Positions 57,516-64,000 of a stretch of DNA of 64,000 nucleotides are shown here, piece after piece; the first letter of the stretch is position 1, and the number at the start of each line of letters is the position of its first letter. The notes beneath the pieces are model-generated. The model was not told the origin of the DNA and ran no database searches. It saw only the letters and a list, made by a program, of their open reading frames with translations. The stretch is from Micromonospora sp. U21. Lineage in GTDB: Bacteria > Actinomycetota > Actinomycetes > Mycobacteriales > Micromonosporaceae. The stretch spans positions 496,001 through 560,000 of the forward strand of contig NZ_JAGPYK010000001.1 of NCBI RefSeq assembly GCF_018070045.1, in the 5' to 3' direction. A program made the position numbers and the translations under genes.

Positions 57516-59585
57516 TCAGGCGGGCAGGCTCGCCGCCCCGCGGGGCAGGAACCGCTGACCGGTGACCCGCTCGCTGGTGCCGGTCCGGTCCAGGTACGGC
57601 GTGACGCCGCCCAGGTGGAACGGCCAGCCGGCACCGAGGATCATGCACAGGTCGATGTCCTGCGCCTCAGCGACCACACCCTCGTCCAGCATCAGCCGGA
57701 TCTCCTGCGCGAGCGCGTCGAGCGCGTTCTGCCGCACCTGCTCGGCGGTCAGCGGCTGGTCACCGACCACGAGCAGCCTGGCGACCTCCTCGTTGACCTT
57801 GTCGTCGACCACGATGGGCTGGCCGGAGTCGGCGATCCGCTTGAGGTTCTCGCTCACGCCGAACCGGTCCGGGTACGCCGCGTGCAGGGTGCCGCCCACG
57901 TGGTACGCCACGGCCGGCCCGACCAGCTGGAGCAGGGCGAGCGGGCGCATCGGCAGGCCCAGCGGGTCCAGCGCGCTGTTCGCCACGTCCAACGGGGTGC
58001 CCTGGTCGACAGCGGCGAAGACGGTGCCCAGGAAGCGGGTGAGCAGCCGGTTCACCACGAACGCCGGAGCGTCCTTGACCAGCACGCTCGACTTCTTGAG
58101 CTGCTTGCCGACCGCGAACGCGGTGGCCAGCGTGACGTCGTCGGTGCGCTCACCCCGGACGATCTCCAGCAGCGGCAGCACCGCCACCGGGTTGAAGAAG
58201 TGGAAGCCGACCACCCGCTCCGGGTGCTCCAGCTCCGCGGCCATCTCGGTGATCGACAGCGAGCTGGTGTTGGTGGCGAGCACCGCCTCCGGGGAGACGA
58301 TCTTCTCCAACTCGGACCAGACCTGCTTCTTGACGCCCAGGTCCTCGAAGACCGCCTCGATGACGAAGTCGGCGTCGGCGAAGACGCTCTTGTCGACCGT
58401 GCCGCTGACCAGGCCGTACAGCTTGGCGGCGGTGCCCTTGTCCATCCGGCCCTTGGTGACGGCCTTCTCGATCTGGGTGTGTACGTAGCCGACGCCCTTG
58501 TCCACCCGGGACTGGTCGAGGTCGGTCATCACGACCGGCACCTGGAGGCGGCGGGCGAACAGCAACGCCAGCTGGCTGGCCATCAGGCCGGCGCCGACGA
58601 TGCCGACCTTGGTGACCGGGCGGGCCAGGCCCTTGTCCGGTGCGCCGGCCGGCCGTTTGGCCCGCCGCTGCACCAGGTCGAAGGCGTACAGGCCGCTGCG
58701 CAGCTCCTCGGAGAAGACCAGGTCCGCAAGGGCCTCGTCCTCGGCGGCGGTGCCGGCGGCGAAGTCGCCGTCCTTCGCCGTCTCCAGCAGATCCAGGGCC
58801 TTGTAGGCGGCCGGGACCGCGCCGTGCAGCCGCTGGTTCAGCGTCTCCCGGGCGAAGTACAGCACGCCCGCCCACATGTCCTTGTCGACCTCGGGCCGGG
58901 TCACGGTGACCTGGCCCCGCACCACGCCGGCGGCCCACTCCAGGGACCGCTCCAGGAAGTCGGCCGGCTCCAGCAGCACATCCGCGATGCCCAGCTCGGC
59001 AGCCTGCTTCGGCTTGAGCATCTTGTTCTGCATCAGCGGGTTCTGGATGATCACCTGGGTGGCGGCGGGGATGCCGATCAGGTTCGGCAGCAGCTGGGTG
59101 CCGCCCCACCCGGGGACCAGACCGAGGGAGACCTCGGGCAGCGCGAGCGCCGCGGCACCGCCGGAGAGCGTCCGGTAGTGGCAGTGCAGCGCCAGCTCCA
59201 GGCCGCCACCCATCGCCGCGCCGTTGACGAACGCGAACGTGGGCACGGTGCTGTCCTTGAGCCGGGCGAAGACCCGGTGGCCGAGCCGGCCGATCTCCAG
59301 CGCCTGCGCGCGGTCGGCGAGCTGCGGCAGGCCGACGATGTCCGCGCCCACGCAGAAGATGTACGGCTTGCCGGTGACCGCGATGAACGCCGGGTCGGCG
59401 GCGAGCGCGGCGGTGATCGCCTCGTCCAGGCTGGTCAGCCCGGCCGGGCCGAAGGTGTTGGGTTTGGTGTGGTCGAAGCCGTTGTCCAGCGTGATCAGGG
59501 CGGCGGGTCGGTCCAGCCCCGGCACGTTCACCTGACGCAGCAGCGCCTTCGTGACGACCTCGTTCGGTGCGGCGAGCGCGCTCAC
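57516..59585 (-). CDS. fadB: multifunctional fatty-acid oxidation protein (enoyl-CoA hydratase/3-hydroxyacyl-CoA dehydrogenase)
   Basis: The 689-residue protein is a FadB/FadJ-type fusion. The enoyl-CoA hydratase domain (about 1-190) has PAFIAVTGKPYIFCVGADIVG and FVNGAAMGGGLELALHC. The 3-hydroxyacyl-CoA dehydrogenase domain starts KVGIVGAGLMASQLALLFARR near 325 and has ATNTSSLSITEMA and GFHFFNPV. It performs the hydration and oxidation steps of beta-oxidation and would form a complex with the thiolase encoded directly upstream. The GTG at 59585 follows GGAGG and overlaps the thiolase stop (GTGA). Confidence 0.94.
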   Translation of the reverse strand: MSALAAPNEVVTKALLRQVNVPGLDRPAALITLDNGFDHTKPNTFGPAGLTSLDEAITAALAADPAFIAVTGKPYIFCVGADIVGLPQLADRAQALEIGRLGHRVFARLKDSTVPTFAFVNGAAMGGGLELALHCHYRTLSGGAAALALPEVSLGLVPGWGGTQLLPNLIGIPAATQVIIQNPLMQNKMLKPKQAAELGIADVLLEPADFLERSLEWAAGVVRGQVTVTRPEVDKDMWAGVLYFARETLNQRLHGAVPAAYKALDLLETAKDGDFAAGTAAEDEALADLVFSEELRSGLYAFDLVQRRAKRPAGAPDKGLARPVTKVGIVGAGLMASQLALLFARRLQVPVVMTDLDQSRVDKGVGYVHTQIEKAVTKGRMDKGTAAKLYGLVSGTVDKSVFADADFVIEAVFEDLGVKKQVWSELEKIVSPEAVLATNTSSLSITEMAAELEHPERVVGFHFFNPVAVLPLLEIVRGERTDDVTLATAFAVGKQLKKSSVLVKDAPAFVVNRLLTRFLGTVFAAVDQGTPLDVANSALDPLGLPMRPLALLQLVGPAVAYHVGGTLHAAYPDRFGVSENLKRIADSGQPIVVDDKVNEEVARLLVVGDQPLTAEQVRQNALDALAQEIRLMLDEGVVAEAQDIDLCMILGAGWPFHLGGVTPYLDRTGTSERVTGQRFLPRGAASLPA

Positions 59586-60778
59586 TTGTTGCCCTCCGTC
59601 CAGTGCGGGTTCTCCCAGATCACGGTGCCGCCCATGCCGATGCCGATGCACATCGCGGTGAGGCCGTAGCGGACCTCGGGGTGCTCGGCGAACTGGCGGG
59701 CGAGCTGGGTCATCAGACGCACGCCGGAGGAGGCCAGTGGGTGACCGATGGCGATCGCACCGCCCCACGGGTTGACCCGCGGGTCGTCGTCGGCGATGCC
59801 GAAGTGGTCGAGGAAGGCGAGGACCTGCACGGCGAAGGCCTCGTTCAGCTCGAACAGGCCGATGTCGTCGATGCTGAGCCCGGCGATGCGCAGCGCCTTC
59901 TCCGTCGACGGGATCGGGCCGACGCCCATCACCTCCGGCTCGACGCCGACGAAACCGAACGACACCAGCCGCATGGCGACCGGCAGCCCCAGCTCGCGGG
60001 CGGTGGCCTCGTCGGCCAGCAGGCTCGCGGTGGCGCCGTCGTTCAGACCGGCCGCGTTGCCCGCGGTGACCTTGCCGTGCGGGCGGAACGGGGTCTTCAG
60101 CGTGGCGAGCTTCTCCAGCGAGGTGTCCCGCGGCGCCTCGTCCACAGTGGCCAGGCCCCAGCCGCCCTCGGCGTCGCGGATGGCGACCGACACCAGGTCG
60201 TCCTGGAGCTTGCCGTTGGCGTACGCCTTGGCGGTCTTCTGCTGCGAGGCGAGCGCGAACGCGTCGGTGCGCGCCTTGGTGATGTGCGGGACCAGGTCGT
60301 GCAGGTTCTCCGCGGTCGCGCCCATGACCAGCGCGGACGGGTCGACCAGCTTCTCCGCGATGATGCGCGGGTTGGGGTCGACGCCCTCACCCATCGGGTG
60401 GCGGCCCATGTGCTCGACGCCGCCGGCGATGGCGATGTCGTACGCGCCCATGGCGATGCCACCGGCGACGGTGGTCACCGCGGTCATCGCGCCGGCGCAC
60501 ATGCGGTCGATGGCGAAGCCGGGAACGGTCTTGGGCAGACCGGCCAGCAGGGCGGCGGTCCGCCCGATGGTGAGGCCCTGGTCGCCGATCTGGGTGGTGG
60601 CCGCGATGGCGACCTCCTCGACCCGCTCCGGCGGCAGCTGCGGGTTGCGGCGCAGCAGTTCACGGATGCAGCGGATCACCAGGTCGTCGGCGCGGGTGTT
60701 GGCGTACATGCCACCCGCCTTGCCGAACGGGGTACGGACGCCGTCGACGAAGACGACGTCGCGAACTTCACGGGGCAC
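59582..60778 (-). CDS. fadA: acetyl-CoA C-acyltransferase (thiolase)
   Basis: The 398-residue thiolase has the acyl-accepting Cys94 in AIDRMCAGAMTA. The His motif is GHPLASSGVRLM (about 350), the second Cys is in MCIGIGMGG (about 385), and GGVEHMGRHPMG is near 120. It cleaves 3-ketoacyl-CoA in beta-oxidation. The GTG at 60778 follows GGAGG with a 5-base spacer. It is the first gene of the fadA-fadB operon. Confidence 0.95.
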   Translation of the reverse strand: MPREVRDVVFVDGVRTPFGKAGGMYANTRADDLVIRCIRELLRRNPQLPPERVEEVAIAATTQIGDQGLTIGRTAALLAGLPKTVPGFAIDRMCAGAMTAVTTVAGGIAMGAYDIAIAGGVEHMGRHPMGEGVDPNPRIIAEKLVDPSALVMGATAENLHDLVPHITKARTDAFALASQQKTAKAYANGKLQDDLVSVAIRDAEGGWGLATVDEAPRDTSLEKLATLKTPFRPHGKVTAGNAAGLNDGATASLLADEATARELGLPVAMRLVSFGFVGVEPEVMGVGPIPSTEKALRIAGLSIDDIGLFELNEAFAVQVLAFLDHFGIADDDPRVNPWGGAIAIGHPLASSGVRLMTQLARQFAEHPEVRYGLTAMCIGIGMGGTVIWENPHWTEGNK

Positions 60779-60949
60779 TTGAGCCTCCTTTTCGACCATC
60801 ATTCGGCCTTCGCGCCGGCGGGCGGCACTCCGGACCGAATGAGGGTCGCCGACACGGGCACGTTCCCCCGGATGCTACTCGCCAGTAACCAACCTCGTCC
60901 CCGCCCCCCACTGTGGCCCACCCCACACCCACCGGGTTGCCTCACCCGG

Positions 60950-61006
60950 TGATCATGAAGTTGTTGTCACGACTCGCCGGCCCGGACGGCAATAACTTCA
61001 TGATCA
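60950..61006. repeat. palindromic element with 17-base arms
   Basis: TGATCATGAAGTTGTTG (60950-60966) and CAATAACTTCATGATCA (60990-61006) are inverted repeats with one mismatch, around a 23-base loop with its own GC-rich middle. An arm-like half copy lies at 16708-16723. It sits between the thiolase and RNase D genes. Confidence 0.6.
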
Positions 61007-61023
61007 ACCGCGGTGGGGGTGGG

Positions 61024-62361
61024 TCAGGGGAGGTCGGGGGCGGGAGGGTCCGGGTTCAGGGCGGGCGTCAGGTGGGGGGTGAGGAGGGCGATCTGCCACT
61101 CGCGGGCGTTGAAGCCCCGCAGGGTCTCCGCCACGGCGTCCTCGGTGAGCTCCTCGGGCGGGGTCCAGGCCAGCCGGCGCACCGAATCCGGGGTGATCAG
61201 ATTCTCCGGAGGCAGGTTGTGCTTACCGGCGATGCGCACCACCACCTCCCGGCAGCGGGCCAGCCGACCGGCAGCCACCGGGTCCCGCTCGGCCCACCGG
61301 TGTGGCGGGGGCGGGCCCTCCACCGCCGGGGTGACCGGCAGCGCGTCATCCGGCAGCTGCCGGGCGTTGTCGAGCGCGGCCAGCCAGGTGCGGGCCAGTC
61401 GGCGGACCGACCGGCCGCCGAAACCGGGCAGCGTCAGCAGGGCCTTCTCGTCCTTCGGGTCCAACTCGGCGGCGGCGATGATCGCCGAGTCGGGCAGCAC
61501 CCGGCCGGGCGCGGCGTCCCGCCGGGCCGCGATCTGGTCCCGGGCGTACCACATCGAGCGGACCCGGGCCTGGGCCCGCGCCCCGCGCACCCGGTGGATG
61601 CCGGAGGTACGCCGCCAGGGTTCCGCACGGACCCGGGGCGGGCGGGCCCCGGTCCGGACCAGGGCGGCGAACTCCTCCGCGGCCCAGGCCGACTTGCCCT
61701 GCCGAGCCAGCTCGGCGTCCAGCGCGTCGCGCAGGTCGGTGAGCAGCTCCACGTCCAGGGCGGCGTAGGTGAGCCACGACTCGGGCAGTGGCCTGCTCGA
61801 CCAGTCGGCCGCCGAGTGGTGCTTCTCCAGGGTGAACCCGAGTAACTGCTCGGTCAGCGCGGCCAGGCCGACCCGCTCGAACCCGGCCAGCCGAGCGGCC
61901 AGTTCGGTGTCGAACAGCCGGCGCGGGCGCAGCCCCACCTCGGCCAGGCAGGGCAGATCCTGGCTTGCCGCGTGGAGCACCCACTCGGCCTCGCCGATCA
62001 CGGCGTCCAGCGCGCTGAGGTCGGGCAGCGGCAGCGGGTCGATCAACGCTGTGCCGGCACCGGCCCGACGGAGCTGCACCAGGTAGGCGCGCTGGCTGTA
62101 GCGGTAGCCGGAGGCCCGCTCGGCATCCAGGGCGACCGGGCCGGTGCCCGCGGCGAAACGGGCCACGACCTCGGCGAGCTCGGCCGGAGTGGCCACCGGA
62201 TCGGGGGTGCCGTCACGCGGGGCGGTCAGCGGAACGGGCCCACCGTCGGTCGGGTCGACCCCGTCGCCCGCCGGCTGCGGCTGGGCCGACGGCGGGTGCT
62301 GGGGTGCGTTTCCCTGAAGTTCTTCGGTGGGCCGACGGCGCAGGGGTGGTTCGTCGGTCAC
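61024..62361 (-). CDS. RNase D-like 3'-5' exonuclease with HRDC domain
   Basis: The 445-residue protein has a DEDD exonuclease domain: VALDAERASGYRYSQRAYLVQL (Asp/Glu pair near 80), VLHAASQDLPCLAEVGL, and the last catalytic segment LTYAALDVELLTDL (about 210). An HRDC domain near 270-370 includes LPDSAIIAAAEL and LLTLPGFGGRSVRRL. It trims RNA 3' ends. The first 60 residues are Pro-rich and nonconserved. A similar gene lies beside dxs in mycobacteria; here it is separated from dxs by 18 kb of other genes. Confidence 0.92.
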   Translation of the reverse strand: MTDEPPLRRRPTEELQGNAPQHPPSAQPQPAGDGVDPTDGGPVPLTAPRDGTPDPVATPAELAEVVARFAAGTGPVALDAERASGYRYSQRAYLVQLRRAGAGTALIDPLPLPDLSALDAVIGEAEWVLHAASQDLPCLAEVGLRPRRLFDTELAARLAGFERVGLAALTEQLLGFTLEKHHSAADWSSRPLPESWLTYAALDVELLTDLRDALDAELARQGKSAWAAEEFAALVRTGARPPRVRAEPWRRTSGIHRVRGARAQARVRSMWYARDQIAARRDAAPGRVLPDSAIIAAAELDPKDEKALLTLPGFGGRSVRRLARTWLAALDNARQLPDDALPVTPAVEGPPPPHRWAERDPVAAGRLARCREVVVRIAGKHNLPPENLITPDSVRRLAWTPPEELTEDAVAETLRGFNAREWQIALLTPHLTPALNPDPPAPDLP

Positions 62362-62571
62362 CTGCCAACCCTAGTGCGCGCGGTGATCCGGCGGGTGCAG
62401 CCGGTCCGGCGTGTGTCGGTCAGGTGTCCGCGAGGTGTCCTTTCGGATGCCGGACATCGGGGGAGACAAAGCCCGTTCACGCAGGTACGGTCCATCGAGC
62501 CGCCGCCCCGTTGGACATGACGAACGGGTTGATGGTGGCACGGGGAGACCACGGGGAAAGGCAAGACGATC

Positions 62572-63921
62572 ATGACGGCTGGCTTCGGTTCGGGGGACGG
62601 GCGACCGGCGGGCACCGAGCCTGACCACGCGGGCAGGGCGGAGTCGGCCGCCGACCGGCCGGGGCCGTTGCCACCGCGCATCGAGCCGCACCCCGGCGCC
62701 GGGTCGACCTGGTCCGCGCCGACCGGCGGCACCGATCCGTCGCACGTCGTGCCAGCTCCCCGCGCCGGCTGGCCCGCCCAACCCGACACCGGCCAGTGGG
62801 GCTCGCCGCACGCTCCGCACGGCACCGTCCCGGCGGCTCCGCCCTACGGTCCCGCGCCGGGGGCTGCTCCGCACGGTTCCGCACCGGCGCCGTACGGCTC
62901 AGTGCCGGTCGGTCCGCACGGCGCGACCGCGCCGTACGGGGCCGGCGCCCCCACCACGGCCACCGGCGCCGCCGCCTACCAGCCGGCGGGGCCGAGCTTT
63001 CCGGGCAACCCCGGACCGGGTCTTCCGGGCGACGGTGGCTACCCGCCGCCCAGCGCGCCGCCATTCGCCACCGCGGGTTACCCGGGTGCGCCCGGGCAGC
63101 CCGGCTGGCCGACCGCGGCCCCGCCGCCCGCAGCCCGGCCCACCCGTCGGCGCTGGCCGGCCCTGCTCGCCACGCTCGCCGTCGTGGTGCTGGCCGCGGT
63201 GGCCGGAGTGCAGGCGTACCAGCTCGACCGGCTCGGCGACCGGCTCGCCGACACCGACCGGCGACTGGCGCAGGCCCAGGACGGCGACGGCACCCGCCTC
63301 GACGGCCTGGAGAAGCGCGCGGAGACACTGGAGAAGCAGGCCGGCGCCGCGTTCAACCCGGAGGCGGTGGCGAGCGCCGTGCTGCCCAGCGTGTTCCGGG
63401 TCCGGGCCGGGGAGTTCACCGGCACGGCGTTCGCGGTGGGCAAACCGGCGAACGGTGGCGGGACGAATCTGTTCACCAACTTCCACGTGATCGAGGCGGT
63501 CTGGGACGGCGGCGGACGCCAGGTCTTCCTGGAGCGCACCGATCAGCGCTTTCCCGCCACCATCGTCAAGGTCGACAAGGCCAACGATGTGGCGCAGCTG
63601 CGCACCAGCGGCAAGTTCACCGGCCTGGTCACCGCGCCCGCCGCGGCGAAGTCCGGCCAGCAGATCGTCGTCGTCGGCGCTCCGCTGGGCCTGGAGGACA
63701 GCGTCACCACCGGTGTCGTGAGCGCGTTGCGCGCCGCTCAGGGCGGTTCCGGGCCGGCCATCCAGTTCGACGCCCCGATCAACCCGGGCAACTCCGGCGG
63801 TCCGGTGATCAACGGCAGCAAGCAGGTGGTCGGCATCGCCACCGCCAAGGCTCGCGACGCCGAGGGCATCGGGCTGGCCGTACCGATCAAGGTCGCCTGC
63901 GACGGTTTCAAGATCTGTTGA
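62572..63921 (+). CDS. membrane-anchored trypsin-like serine protease (HtrA-like, no PDZ)
   Basis: The 449-residue protein starts with about 190 residues of Pro/Gly/Tyr-rich disordered cytosol (repeated APYGS-like motifs). A membrane helix RWPALLATLAVVVLAAVAGVQ near 200 follows, then a coiled coil (RLADTDRRLAQAQDG), and an extracellular S1C protease domain. Its triad is His305 (FTNFHVIEA), Asp339 (KANDVAQL) and Ser408 (NPGNSGGPV). The domain ends at the C-terminus without a PDZ domain. It probably digests misfolded envelope proteins or acts in signalling. ATG start after GGGGAAAGG. Confidence 0.92.
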   Translation: MTAGFGSGDGRPAGTEPDHAGRAESAADRPGPLPPRIEPHPGAGSTWSAPTGGTDPSHVVPAPRAGWPAQPDTGQWGSPHAPHGTVPAAPPYGPAPGAAPHGSAPAPYGSVPVGPHGATAPYGAGAPTTATGAAAYQPAGPSFPGNPGPGLPGDGGYPPPSAPPFATAGYPGAPGQPGWPTAAPPPAARPTRRRWPALLATLAVVVLAAVAGVQAYQLDRLGDRLADTDRRLAQAQDGDGTRLDGLEKRAETLEKQAGAAFNPEAVASAVLPSVFRVRAGEFTGTAFAVGKPANGGGTNLFTNFHVIEAVWDGGGRQVFLERTDQRFPATIVKVDKANDVAQLRTSGKFTGLVTAPAAAKSGQQIVVVGAPLGLEDSVTTGVVSALRAAQGGSGPAIQFDAPINPGNSGGPVINGSKQVVGIATAKARDAEGIGLAVPIKVACDGFKIC

Positions 63922-64000
63922 CCTGGCGGGCCGGCGACGACGCCGGTGCCGCTCGCGCCATCCACGCCCATCGCCGGCCGTCCCCGATCCCGCCCGGGTC

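Overview
The window is GC-rich actinobacterial chromosome, most like Micromonospora or a close relative in the Micromonosporaceae. The signs are third-codon G/C almost everywhere, many GTG starts, actinobacterial small families (DUF3039, DUF3093, DUF3099, DUF3159, DUF3710, DUF4193, DUF5522, DUF7455), an HrdB-type sigma factor with a long Lys/Ala/Pro-rich N-terminus, and a Spo0M-like protein. The genus is an inference. I found no rRNA, tRNA or CRISPR array. Sixty-one protein genes are listed, one cut by the left edge (MerR) and one lacking its normal N-terminus (the MFS transporter).

Left part (1-15.4 kb): MerR regulator, alpha/beta hydrolase and 5'-truncated MFS transporter; asparaginase; DUF5522 protein and lipoprotein; a DtxR/IdeR-type regulator; then a lone large serine recombinase followed by about 0.5 kb of decayed sequence. 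Next come a rhodanese, an AcuC-type deacetylase beside a GNAT/acyl-CoA-ligase-like fusion (probably a reversible protein acetylation pair), an ArsR-SRPBCC-VOC operon, a group 2 sigma factor and a Spo0M-like protein.

Middle part (15.4-42.5 kb): an IS5-like transposase scrap, FkbM methyltransferase, dtd, a two-part methyltransferase, an HhH-GPD repair protein, a BrnT-like toxin/antitoxin pair, psuK-psuG, a helicase, and the sigA/hrdB region. From sigA to the RNase D-like gene near the right end the order resembles that of Mycobacterium tuberculosis from memory (sigA, suhB, cei-like, DUF4193, DUF3093, dut, DUF3710, OB-fold, DUF3159, ceoC, ceoB, APC permease, TrmA-like enzyme, dxs, RNase D), with ideR- and sigB-like genes also nearby. 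The permease looks like KimA and sits opposite two TrkA-type regulators, so this stretch is a candidate potassium homeostasis locus.

Right part (42.5-64 kb): an accessory-looking cell-envelope cluster made of a lipoprotein, three paralogous large GT-C-like membrane proteins, two tandem paralogous membrane-anchored beta-propeller proteins and a C39-like peptidase. It is followed by a two-component system, two tandem VOC proteins, a membrane-anchored protein, a fatty-acid beta-oxidation pair (fadB-like and thiolase), an RNase D/HRDC protein and an HtrA-like membrane protease.

Features outside the genes include a 170-bp block nearly identical between the two sigma genes, a duplicated GAAGGGCCCCT-type intergenic element, several long palindromes, strong convergent terminators, and a recurring TAnnnT box 6-9 nt upstream of start codons that suggests leaderless transcripts.
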